A DNA stretch of 64,000 nucleotides from Oleidesulfovibrio sp047973035 (GTDB lineage Bacteria > Desulfobacterota > Desulfovibrionia > Desulfovibrionales > Desulfovibrionaceae): positions 62,001 to 126,000 of the forward strand of contig NZ_JBKEBF010000020.1 of assembly GCF_047973035.1 (NCBI RefSeq), in the 5' to 3' direction. The position numbers and the translations under genes were made by a program. The notes under the pieces are model-generated. The model saw only the letters and a list, made by a program, of their open reading frames with translations. It did not search any database and was not told the DNA's origin. Positions 1 to 7,400 of the stretch are shown piece by piece; position 1 is the first letter of the stretch, and every line of letters starts with the position of its first letter.

Positions 1-1965
1 ACGGCGCACAGCCATGGTGCAACGCGGCATCTGAAGAACACCGTTGGTGCCCTCCTGAATACGGATGCCCGCAGTGCCGTGAACATAGGCGATAAAAGGA
101 AAACGTTTTTTCTTGGCGCGCTCTGCTGCACGGATAAACTTTTCACCCTCTGCAGCGCCTACAGAGCCGCCACGGAACGGAGCAGTAAGCATGGCAACAA
201 CAACTTTAATATTGTCGATACGCGCTTCAAAGGTCACGCAACCGGATTTCTGACCGGTTTTCTGCTTGGCCTGATCTAGCTTGACATCAAAGCCTTCAAA
301 CCCGAGGGGGTTGGCGGCTTCCAGCTCGGAGTTAAATTCAAACACCGAGCCGTTATCAAAGATATTGTGGACAAACCATTTGTTTTCCATCGGGAAATGG
401 TGTCCGCAGTAGTTGCAGACACCGGCAAATTCACCGAACAGATCAGGTGCCCACAGGTCAAGGCAGCCATGCGTTGCGGCATTGGGGCAGGTGACAGTGC
501 GATCGTCTTTAGCTCTGGGGCTGACATAGCGCCATTCGCCGTTACGCTGATCTTCCTGATCCCACTGCGAAAGCATGGTCAGCTCTTTTTCTTTATCCTC
601 TGCAGCCTTGTTGGTGCCGGGTAAAGAACTGCTGATCTTACGCCACGGGCTGAGTAGCTTGGTCATCAGCACACGAGCTTCCGCGTCCACTTCTTCCACG
701 GCATAGACAATACGCTGCTGGTGCTTACGCCACAGATCATACTTGAAATAGGAGTATACATCCCAGCCGAGATCGTATCCCCATTCCCATATTTTGCGAT
801 GTGCGGGGCGTCTGTCGAGGCAGGCCTGACGTGAAAGGCGACGGAACTTGCGATGACGCTTCATGACCAGACGGTCACGGGCGTTGGAGGACAGACTCCA
901 GCGAACATAAATGTTGTCAAAATCAAGAGGAGCGCCCTTCTTACCGCGCCTGCGGCGCAGAGCCATAGCACGGAAAGGAGCAAAGCCCTTAACGCTCAGG
1001 ATGACTTCGTCGGTAGCGCGGATAACTTCCTGCCGCACAGAACGGAAGAAGTCATAGTGATAAGGGCGCGCACCAAGAGAAGGTTCATCAATCACATGGT
1101 CAATGTAGCCCATGCGCTTGTTATCAGCAGCAGTGATACGCAGCTGACGAGCGCACTTTTCGATAAGCTCCGGAGTCGCTCTCTGGCCGTCTCTCAGACG
1201 ACCTTCAATGGCGGCTGCGCCTTCTGGCGAAATAACCGAATAATAGCCGTGAGACAGCATCAGACGGGTATCGGCAAGGCCGATAGCTTCCGCACCGCCG
1301 GAACCGCCTTCAGAGAAGACAGCAACAACAGGTACGCGCAGCCCTGCCATTTCATACAGGTTGCGTGCAATCTGCTGTGCTGCACCGGGAGCATCTTCGA
1401 TAGGGAACGAACCAGGAGTGAATACGTAGGTATGAATCGGAATGTTTTCCGTTTCAGCAACCTTCATATAGTGCAACGCCTTGGCGTTACCCCACGGTTT
1501 TACAGAGCCCCCGTTACGAAACTCTTCACCGTGGCCTTTTTCCTGCCCGATAACCATAACAGGCTGGTGGTAGGTCTTTTTGCCGCTACGACGGGTGATG
1601 TAGGCCCGGGCAATCAGCATACTGGGGTCGATGCTGTTTTCGTCCTTTCCACCGATTTCGGTGTAGTTGTCGTATACGTTTTCAAGGAGATCACGCAGAC
1701 ACACACGCTGCGAATGACGCACAATACGCACTCTGTCCATGGGAGTCAGCTCTTCTTCAAGCTTGCGCTCCACAAAATCGAACAGATCCTCAACAGTAGC
1801 CACAGCAGACTGCTGCTCGGAAGCAGACAGATGTTTTTCCCTCAGCATCAGTTCATGCAGCTTGCTTTCAAGCAGGCGGAGATTTTCTTCCTGCTTGTCA
1901 GTAAACACGTCCCGAATGTAGTTCAGACGGTCATTCAGCTGATGCAATTTCTTATCAAGATCCAT
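1..1965 (-). CDS. accDA: Acetyl-CoA carboxylase carboxyltransferase, alpha-beta fusion (3' end outside window)
   Basis: This protein transfers the carboxyl group from carboxybiotin to acetyl-CoA, making malonyl-CoA for fatty acid synthesis. The frame is open from the ATG at 1963-1965 to the window edge (655 codons). A GGAGG Shine-Dalgarno sits 6 bases upstream. Residues about 60-350 form the alpha (AccA-like) half, with SEGGSGGAEAIG and an NGGSVKPWGNAKA segment. From about residue 480 the beta (AccD-like) half begins, with a zinc ribbon (CPN..HGC near 493-500, then CNYCG) and the crotonase-type RGGSVGAAEGEKF and GIRIQEGTNG segments. In most bacteria the halves are separate genes; here they are fused, alpha first. 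The biotin carboxylase gene lies just upstream on the same strand. No biotin carrier domain is visible; it could lie in the missing C-terminus or elsewhere. Confidence 0.93.
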   Translation of the reverse strand, partial: MDLDKKLHQLNDRLNYIRDVFTDKQEENLRLLESKLHELMLREKHLSASEQQSAVATVEDLFDFVERKLEEELTPMDRVRIVRHSQRVCLRDLLENVYDNYTEIGGKDENSIDPSMLIARAYITRRSGKKTYHQPVMVIGQEKGHGEEFRNGGSVKPWGNAKALHYMKVAETENIPIHTYVFTPGSFPIEDAPGAAQQIARNLYEMAGLRVPVVAVFSEGGSGGAEAIGLADTRLMLSHGYYSVISPEGAAAIEGRLRDGQRATPELIEKCARQLRITAADNKRMGYIDHVIDEPSLGARPYHYDFFRSVRQEVIRATDEVILSVKGFAPFRAMALRRRRGKKGAPLDFDNIYVRWSLSSNARDRLVMKRHRKFRRLSRQACLDRRPAHRKIWEWGYDLGWDVYSYFKYDLWRKHQQRIVYAVEEVDAEARVLMTKLLSPWRKISSSLPGTNKAAEDKEKELTMLSQWDQEDQRNGEWRYVSPRAKDDRTVTCPNAATHGCLDLWAPDLFGEFAGVCNYCGHHFPMENKWFVHNIFDNGSVFEFNSELEAANPLGFEGFDVKLDQAKQKTGQKSGCVTFEARIDNIKVVVAMLTAPFRGGSVGAAEGEKFIRAAERAKKKRFPFIAYVHGTAGIRIQEGTNGVLQMPRCTMAVRR

Positions 1966-1971
1966 ATCGCT

Positions 1972-1988
1972 CCTCCCCGCTTACGGGG
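1972..1988 (-). promoter_or_regulatory. Hairpin touching the accDA ribosome binding site
   Basis: A 5-bp stem (1975-1979 with 1984-1988) and a 4-base loop lie directly 5' of the accDA start. Its 3' arm runs into the GGAGG Shine-Dalgarno (1972-1976), so two bases of the ribosome site are shared. It might modulate accDA translation. The stem is short, so this is tentative. Confidence 0.25.
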
Positions 1989-2152
1989 ATAATGCCTTAT
2001 TTAGGCTGCGGCCTTCTCTTTTTTCAAAGTTGCCGCATATACGCTGTCAGTCATGACAGCCAGACCAGTACGGTACCCCAAAGAAACAAAGCCATGGCAG
2101 AACCTCAGCAACAACAAGGCTGCTGCAAAGCGCTGGCCATAACTGACAGTGT

Positions 2153-3571
2153 TTAAAACTTCAGAATATCCGCAGTCTTTTTACGCAAGAAGTCAATATT
2201 CGTACGCATAGCCCCAGCTTGATTAGAACCGTCCAGAGTCATGGAGTCCAGCACCTCAATGCCGCGCTCCTTCACTTCTGCAAGGTCTTTCCCCCACACA
2301 ATGGCAAGGGCAAGGTTAGGGTCAAATTCCGTAGGAATGTCGTACGGCTTATCCGTAGGAACATGCGTATGCATCGAAAGCCAGTCGCACTCGTTCCAGC
2401 GGAAGTTTTCGATTCTCCCTACCCACGGGGTAAAGCGCGAGTCAGGATCTTCCGCGATAATGCGATACTCGATGCCCACTCCCTCAAAGGTAATGTCGCC
2501 CTGAGTATATCCTAAAGGATCACCAAGCCCGACTCTGATCTGTTCTGCAATAATGTCTACACCATCTTTGCCGTGGATACGGGCGATGGCAGCAGACACA
2601 CCGTTTTCAACCTGAATACGGGTATTTACTTCCATCAGGAAGGGGCGCCCGTCACGTGAAACAATCCACTCCCATGTCCCCACGTTGTCGTAGCCGACCT
2701 TACGGGCCATGGCCAAAGAATGGTTGGTGATATCTTCAAGCAGCTGATCAGCATCAAAACCATATGAAAAAGACGAGGAATCAAATCCCGGTGCGATTTC
2801 TACACGTTTTTGAAGGCCGGTAGACTGAATGGAGCAGTTACGCGTACCGAAATGGACCGGATTTTTACCACTTCTGTCAGAAACAATCTGAACTTCTAGG
2901 TGGTTGAAGTCATTTACGCGTTGCTCGATAAGAACACCTTCGTCATTGAACTGACGAAGAGCATAGTTGCGGATACGGCGATATACGGAACGGAAAAGGT
3001 CGAGGCTGTGAACTTCCTCGATACCCATGCCGCCACCACCTGCGGAAGCCTTTACCAGAACCAGCGGGCGCTCAACGCCCTGCTCTTCCTGAAATTCAAA
3101 GAGCGACTGGGCTACTTTTTCGGCTTCCATTTCATCATAGATGGGTTTGTCAGAACCGGGAACGGTAGGAACGCCAAGGCTACGTGCAAGACGCTTGGTG
3201 TTAATCTTATCACCGAGTTCGCGGATAACCCGCCATGAAGGGCCAATGAATATCAGTTTACGTTCGCGCTGCGAAACACGCCGCGCGAATCTATAGTCTT
3301 CAGCAAAAAAACCGTAGCCGGGATGCACGGCAGTTGCGCCGGCTTCATCCGCTACGGAAAGCAGTTCGTTTGCATCGTGGTATGAAGAAACGCGAAAAAG
3401 GCTTTTTTCGCCACCGAGTTCACGTGCAATACGCACATGCCCCGACTCGGCGTCTTCAGCCGTATAAACGCACACAAAATTCAGGCCAAGTTTACGGCAG
3501 GCCTGAACGATGCGGATGGCTATTTCCCCTCGATTCGCCACCAGCACCTTATGATCGGTATTCTGCACCAA
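2153..3571 (-). CDS. Biotin carboxylase (AccC-like, divergent)
   Basis: An ATP-grasp biotin carboxylase of 472 aa, expected to carboxylate biotin with ATP and bicarbonate and to feed the adjacent carboxyltransferase. The N-terminal domain has VANRGEIAIRI (11-21). The ATP lid is KASAGGGGMGI (174-184), and the metal/catalytic segment is MEVNTRIQ (313-320). Two usually strict positions differ: the family QVEHP reads QVENG (320-324), and the RRHQK segment of the active site reads STGLQK (250-255). The start is a TTG at 3569-3571, with GAGGG 6 bases upstream; a GTG follows immediately. The gap to accDA is 187 bases. The pairing argues for acetyl-CoA carboxylase, but the changes leave room for a related acyl-CoA or pyruvate carboxylase subunit. 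Confidence 0.85.
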   Translation of the reverse strand: MVQNTDHKVLVANRGEIAIRIVQACRKLGLNFVCVYTAEDAESGHVRIARELGGEKSLFRVSSYHDANELLSVADEAGATAVHPGYGFFAEDYRFARRVSQRERKLIFIGPSWRVIRELGDKINTKRLARSLGVPTVPGSDKPIYDEMEAEKVAQSLFEFQEEQGVERPLVLVKASAGGGGMGIEEVHSLDLFRSVYRRIRNYALRQFNDEGVLIEQRVNDFNHLEVQIVSDRSGKNPVHFGTRNCSIQSTGLQKRVEIAPGFDSSSFSYGFDADQLLEDITNHSLAMARKVGYDNVGTWEWIVSRDGRPFLMEVNTRIQVENGVSAAIARIHGKDGVDIIAEQIRVGLGDPLGYTQGDITFEGVGIEYRIIAEDPDSRFTPWVGRIENFRWNECDWLSMHTHVPTDKPYDIPTEFDPNLALAIVWGKDLAEVKERGIEVLDSMTLDGSNQAGAMRTNIDFLRKKTADILKF

Positions 3572-3585
3572 TATCCCTCGACTGT

Positions 3586-3981
3586 TTATTTTTCCAACTC
3601 TTCATCACATACAGACGCCTTCTTTGTGGCAATCTGTCGTTTTTGGACTTCCAGAATAAGCTTATCCAGCCGCGCTTCCTGTCGCCGGTCAAGCCTGTCA
3701 AAGCTGCAACCGAGTGCGCCATCGGGCAATCGCCGGACCACCGTTGCGGCCAATCCGGCAAGAAACAGCTTTTTATTCACATACAGATCAACCTGAAAGT
3801 CATCGCCTACTACAAAGTCTTGGCCCTCTGCGTCAACAGAGCAGCCATTGCCACTTATGTCCCTGACAGGCAGGAACAACCCGCGTCCTTCTAAAAAAGC
3901 CTCAAGCCCTTTTATGCGGGTTCTAAACGCCTGACGTTGTCCGCCAGAGCCCGTAAAAACAAGATCAAGTTCTCCGCTCAT
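3586..3981 (-). CDS. PilZ domain protein (candidate c-di-GMP receptor)
   Basis: A 131-aa protein with both halves of the PilZ c-di-GMP site: RxxxR as RQAFR (16-20) and D-x-S-x-x-G as DISGNG (41-46). A beta-rich body and a C-terminal helix follow, the usual single-domain PilZ size. It starts 5 bases after the motB stop, with an AGGGAAG ribosome site, so it probably shares a transcript with motA-motB. The family includes YcgR-type flagellar brakes that bind the motor when c-di-GMP is high. The position beside the stator genes suggests a similar role, but this is inference: YcgR itself carries an extra N-terminal domain missing here. Confidence 0.85.
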   Translation of the reverse strand: MSGELDLVFTGSGGQRQAFRTRIKGLEAFLEGRGLFLPVRDISGNGCSVDAEGQDFVVGDDFQVDLYVNKKLFLAGLAATVVRRLPDGALGCSFDRLDRRQEARLDKLILEVQKRQIATKKASVCDEELEK

Positions 3982-3986
3982 GACAG

Positions 3987-4724
3987 CTACTTCCCTACGC
4001 GCCTTTCAAGAACAAACTCTACGCGCCTGTTTTTGGCCCGGTTCTCTTCACTTGTGTTGGGAAAAAGCGGAGCCAGGTCCCCAAGGCCTGTAGCAGTCAG
4101 CCGTCCCGGCTCTATACCAGACTTCAGAAAAAAGCGAAGCACGTTTACTGCGCGCAACGCAGAGATTTCCCAATTGTCTTTGAATCTGCTTCCCGGTGCA
4201 GGCACACTGTCATCGGTATAGCCGCGGATGTTAATGGACTGATCCTTTTTCTTTAAAAAGAAGTCTTTCAAGTCCGTCAGCAAAGCCATGCCCTCGGCAG
4301 ACACCTCTACCTCATTCTTTTCAAACAATACGCCCGCAGGCACTTTTACAGTAATTGTCCCTTCATCAAAAACAGCACCGATAACCCCTTCCACACCTTT
4401 CCGGTTCAAAAAGGTGCGCACGTCGGAGTACACTTTGCGTTGTGCTTCGATAAGCTGCTTCTGCAACCGCACACTTTCAAGCAGCGCAGCATCGTCTGAC
4501 CGGACAGTGGAAGTAAGCAGATTTTTATCCTTTCCGCCAAAGACCTGCCGAACCGATGTAAATGAATCAGTAAATCGCTGTTCATCAATGATCGACATGG
4601 AAAAAAGCAGGATAAAAAACACCAGCAACAGTGTTGCCAGATCTGCAAACGTAACAATCCACTCGTCAGTTCGTTCGTCTTCTTCCGGCTCAATTAAGGA
4701 AAAAGGCAGATTATTATCTGACAC
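3987..4724 (-). CDS. motB: Flagellar stator protein MotB
   Basis: The 245-aa stator subunit that anchors the motor to peptidoglycan and forms the ion channel with MotA. It has one membrane segment (about 22-45) with the conserved WIVTFADLATLLL; D28 is the expected ion-binding aspartate. An OmpA-like peptidoglycan-binding domain fills roughly 110-245 (IRGYTDDSVP, NWEISALRAVNVLRF, NRRVEFVLE). The frame is open further upstream, but the likely start is the GTG at 4722-4724, preceded by AGGAGC at good spacing. The longer version would read through motA and add an unrelated N-terminus. With this start the gene overlaps the motA end by 11 bases, typical of translational coupling. Confidence 0.92.
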   Translation of the reverse strand: MSDNNLPFSLIEPEEDERTDEWIVTFADLATLLLVFFILLFSMSIIDEQRFTDSFTSVRQVFGGKDKNLLTSTVRSDDAALLESVRLQKQLIEAQRKVYSDVRTFLNRKGVEGVIGAVFDEGTITVKVPAGVLFEKNEVEVSAEGMALLTDLKDFFLKKKDQSINIRGYTDDSVPAPGSRFKDNWEISALRAVNVLRFFLKSGIEPGRLTATGLGDLAPLFPNTSEENRAKNRRVEFVLERRVGK

Positions 4725-5469
4725 TTCTACGCTCCTGTGGAGACACAAACGAAGACAGCTTTTCGTGCACCAGCCGCGGGTTGTTGTTTTCCAGAATCGA
4801 CTTTGCACCTTCAAAAATAATAAAAAGGTGCACTTCTTCCTGCAGCGTTCTTGCCTTCAGCTTTCCCGCTATGGGCAAAAACAACAGGTTGGCCAATAAG
4901 GCCCCGTAAAAAGTCGTCAATATGGCAACTGCCATTGCGGGCCCGATGGCACTCGGGTCGCTCAGCTTTGCCAGCATCTGAACAAGGCCGATCAACGTAC
5001 CTATCATACCGAAGGCAGGCGCAAACGCCCCAAGCCTGTTGAATACCGCAATAGATACATTATGCCGTCTGCGCATGGTGGCAATTTCAATCATCACAGT
5101 ATCGCGGATAAGGTCCGGGTCGGCATTATCGGCAATAAGCTGGCAAGCTTTTTTTAACAGTGCATTTTCTGTTTTAATATTTTCCAGTGCAGTCAGCCCT
5201 TCACGACGGCTGATTTCAGCCACACGCACCATGGTGTTTACGACATCGCCGGCTTTAACCGCGTGCCCGCCGAAAACGCGCATGCCCCCTTTGATGGCCT
5301 GCATTACTTCTTCAATGGGAAAGGTGACAAGTATCGCCGCTCCCGTACCGCCAAAAACGATCATCAGGCCGGGCAAATTGACGAAATCTGCAAAATTTCC
5401 ACCCATGAAAATAGCAGAAATGACAAGCCCGAAACCCGCAATAATCCCGAAAAGAGTTGCTATGTCCAT
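4714..5469 (-). CDS. motA: Flagellar stator protein MotA/PomA family
   Basis: A 251-aa inner-membrane stator subunit that converts ion flow into torque. It has four membrane segments (about 2-20, 30-50, 148-172 and 180-200), with the large cytoplasmic loop between the second and third. The tail contains the ExbB/TolQ-type conserved stretch around GMIGTLIGLVQMLAKL. The MDIATLFGIIAGFGL start and the LPGLMIVFGGTGAA segment resemble the PomA-like, sodium-driven branch, but the ion cannot be assigned safely. It is first in a motA-motB-PilZ unit and diverges from the phosphorylase gene. Confidence 0.92.
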   Translation of the reverse strand: MDIATLFGIIAGFGLVISAIFMGGNFADFVNLPGLMIVFGGTGAAILVTFPIEEVMQAIKGGMRVFGGHAVKAGDVVNTMVRVAEISRREGLTALENIKTENALLKKACQLIADNADPDLIRDTVMIEIATMRRRHNVSIAVFNRLGAFAPAFGMIGTLIGLVQMLAKLSDPSAIGPAMAVAILTTFYGALLANLLFLPIAGKLKARTLQEEVHLFIIFEGAKSILENNNPRLVHEKLSSFVSPQERRSVR

Positions 5470-5541
5470 ATGTTCGGTCTAAGCTCCGCAACAGGTAAAA
5501 GAAAGAATGACCGGCCGTAAAACACGCAGGTTCACAATGAC

Positions 5542-5561
5542 CGATCATGGCAGCATGATCG
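5542..5561. promoter_or_regulatory. Perfect inverted repeat in the motA / phosphorylase divergent spacer
   Basis: Eight-base arms CGATCATG / CATGATCG separated by GCAG, between two divergent start codons. The symmetry suits a dimeric regulator. There is no T-run, so it is not a terminator. No regulator gene is adjacent, so its partner is unknown. Confidence 0.35.
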
Positions 5562-5604
5562 CGTCCCTTTTCTACTTTTAATCAATACAATATTCTGGAG
5601 AGTT

Positions 5605-6456
5605 ATGCAAAATCCCGCCAGAGTGCAGAACACATCGGAATTCCTGAAAAAAAACAAAAATGAAGCATTCACTCCTAAAGTAGGTATTGTCCTGGGAACC
5701 GGACTTGGCGGGCTTGTGGACGCTGTCAGCATTCAATCAACAATATCTTACGCTGATATTCCTGATTTTCCGCAGTCTACAGTAGCCTCGCACAAAGGAC
5801 AGTTCATACTGGGCACCCTCGGCGGTACTCCTGTCATGTTACAGCAAGGGCGCTGCCATCTGTACGAAGGATATTCCCCGGAAGATGTCTGCATGGGCGT
5901 TCGCACCATGGCTGCCATGGGCGTAACAACGCTTATCATTACAAATGCCGCTGGCGCGCTGAATCCGGCATGGACTCCCGGCGACCTTATGGCCATAACT
6001 GACCACATCAACTTTACCGGAAAAAGCCCGCTTACCGGCTACAACCATGACGAATGGGGGCCGCGCTTTCCGGACATGAGCCGCCCGTACGATGGCGAGC
6101 TGATTGAACTTGCCATGCAAAAAGCGACTCAACTCGGCATCAGGCTGGAGCGCGGCGTCTATGCAGGCGTGCAAGGACCGCAAATGGAAACACCGGCGGA
6201 AACCCGCATGTACAAAGCAGTCGGAGCTGATGCTGTCGGCATGTCCACCGTACTTGAAGTAATCGCAGCACGGCATATGGGGCTGAGGGTACTCGGCATC
6301 TCATGCCTGACAAACAAAAACCTGCCGGACTGCATGCAGGATGCACCACTTGAAGAGGTCATACGGGTCGCTAATCTGGCAGGCGGCAGGCTTGCCTCAT
6401 TGATAGAGGCGGTAGCCACAGACCTTAATGATACGACAATTTCACCATATCAATAA
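5605..6456 (+). CDS. Purine nucleoside phosphorylase (trimeric type)
   Basis: A 283-aa enzyme that splits purine nucleosides with phosphate into base and (deoxy)ribose-1-phosphate. It shows the trimeric PNP/MTAP family signatures: phosphate loop GTGLG (31-35), SHKG near 63, ITNAAGALNP (about 113-122), the YAGVQGPQMETPAE block (about 186-199), VGMS, and the base-binding SCLTNKN segment. The start ATG has GGAGAG two bases upstream. The gene stands alone and ends in a strong terminator. With the BMP-type importer and Gpt further along it fits purine salvage. The asparagine in SCLTNKN favours guanosine/inosine over adenosine, from family knowledge. Confidence 0.9.
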   Translation: MQNPARVQNTSEFLKKNKNEAFTPKVGIVLGTGLGGLVDAVSIQSTISYADIPDFPQSTVASHKGQFILGTLGGTPVMLQQGRCHLYEGYSPEDVCMGVRTMAAMGVTTLIITNAAGALNPAWTPGDLMAITDHINFTGKSPLTGYNHDEWGPRFPDMSRPYDGELIELAMQKATQLGIRLERGVYAGVQGPQMETPAETRMYKAVGADAVGMSTVLEVIAARHMGLRVLGISCLTNKNLPDCMQDAPLEEVIRVANLAGGRLASLIEAVATDLNDTTISPYQ

Positions 6457-6457
6457 C

Positions 6458-6496
6458 AACAGCTCCGCAGCCAAAAGTTGCGGAGCTGTTTCTTTT
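6458..6496. terminator. Intrinsic terminator after the phosphorylase gene
   Basis: A perfect 12-bp stem (6458-6469 with 6479-6490) and a 9-base loop, followed by TCTTTTT. It lies between convergent genes. Confidence 0.88.
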
Positions 6497-6513
6497 TCCC
6501 GAAAGAGCTAATG

Positions 6514-6972
6514 CTATTTCTCAACAGGGGGGGCTAAACGCTTTGCATCGAAAGCAGCCTTAACCTTCTGGAGTGAAGCCTCAACTTCATCAAGCGTAGT
6601 CACAAGAGCGTCATCGGTAACGCCCTCTTTCAAAGCAGCAACCCTGCGGAGGACTTCGTCAGCGGCAGCACTGTTAAGTTCGTTGCGGACCATTTCCGCT
6701 GTGCCTACCTGCTTGACCAGCCCTTCCAGCTGCTGCACTTTCTGCTCCAGAAGCGCGACAGTTTTCATCTCCTGCGCAAGCTGCTTGTCCACCCCCATAA
6801 TGTTGCTGGAAATTCCAAAACCGAATACAGCAGCAACAATTACGGCCAGAAGAGAAAAAATAAGCGGCCATCTGCTCGTGGTCTGCTTGCAGCGCTGCTC
6901 GTCTGTAAAGCCCGCTGCCTGTTCTTCTGATTTTTCCGGCTCGTTATCATTCAGAGTTTTATTATCGACCAT
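6514..6972 (-). CDS. Single-pass membrane protein with coiled coil, unknown function
   Basis: A 152-aa protein not recognised as a named family. The N-terminal 35 residues are acidic and polar, with a cysteine near residue 27. One hydrophobic segment follows at about 37-58 (WPLIFSLLAVIVAAVFGFGI). After it comes a helical region with heptad-like leucines and valines (about 65-140), probably a coiled coil outside the membrane. The ATG at 6970-6972 has GGGAGA upstream; a longer frame exists but would overlap the neighbouring gene. It follows the DUF6899 gene by 13 bases, so the two are probably co-transcribed. Confidence 0.7.
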   Translation of the reverse strand: MVDNKTLNDNEPEKSEEQAAGFTDEQRCKQTTSRWPLIFSLLAVIVAAVFGFGISSNIMGVDKQLAQEMKTVALLEQKVQQLEGLVKQVGTAEMVRNELNSAAADEVLRRVAALKEGVTDDALVTTLDEVEASLQKVKAAFDAKRLAPPVEK

Positions 6973-6985
6973 CTGCGTTCTCCCT

Positions 6986-7240
6986 TTAAATCTCACCGTG
7001 CTCAATGATCTTCTTATCCTCGTAAGGCGCAACCCGCTTACGATACCATTCCAGCTTGGCATGTTCCATGGCACTGGAGCACATACTCAAGTTGGCGTAA
7101 CTCTCTCCAGTGTTATCTATTAGCAAAGTTGCAAGCTTATAGATACAGTAATTCAACTCTCCCTCTGTCTGTACATGCTTTGAGCACTCCAGCAGAAAAG
7201 AATCAAACACATCCCTGCGATCTTGTGGTATATAAGGCAT
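6986..7240 (-). CDS. DUF6899-like small protein
   Basis: An 84-aa protein starting MPYIPQDRRD, with a central GELNYCIYKL, and ending YRKRVAPYEDKKIIEHGEI. From memory this matches a small family (DUF6899) common in phages and scattered in bacterial chromosomes, with the APYEDKK segment as its hallmark; function unknown. The ATG at 7238-7240 has AAGGAG at ideal spacing, which excludes the longer upstream frame. Nothing else nearby is phage-like, so it may be a domesticated or core member. It probably forms an operon with the membrane protein downstream. Confidence 0.7.
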   Translation of the reverse strand: MPYIPQDRRDVFDSFLLECSKHVQTEGELNYCIYKLATLLIDNTGESYANLSMCSSAMEHAKLEWYRKRVAPYEDKKIIEHGEI

Positions 7241-7371
7241 GGTATACTCCTTAGGCGAAATACGTCTGGCTGTGCGGACTAGCAAACTATTTGCAATACA
7301 GGCCTGCTTGGCTTACAGTATACCATAGCAACCCCCTGTTAAATCGCACGATTACAACATTCCCGCGACAG

Positions 7372-7400
7372 CCTATAAACACGAGTATTATTCAACTGTA
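7372..7400 (+). promoter_or_regulatory. Spacer just upstream of the DUF342 start
   Basis: No clear Shine-Dalgarno precedes the ATG at 7400. A weak promoter-like pair (TTACAA near 7352, TATAAA near 7374, 16-base spacing) would give a very short leader, so initiation here may be weak or leaderless. Tentative. Confidence 0.2.

Noticed and set aside
853..1992. A 379-aa open frame on the plus strand over accDA
   Set aside because: It is a shadow of the fused carboxyltransferase, whose motifs are clear on the other strand.
2001..2054. A 17-codon open frame (MTDSVYAATLKK...) on the minus strand between the biotin carboxylase and accDA, possibly a leader peptide
   Set aside because: No ribosome site precedes it and such short frames are common by chance.
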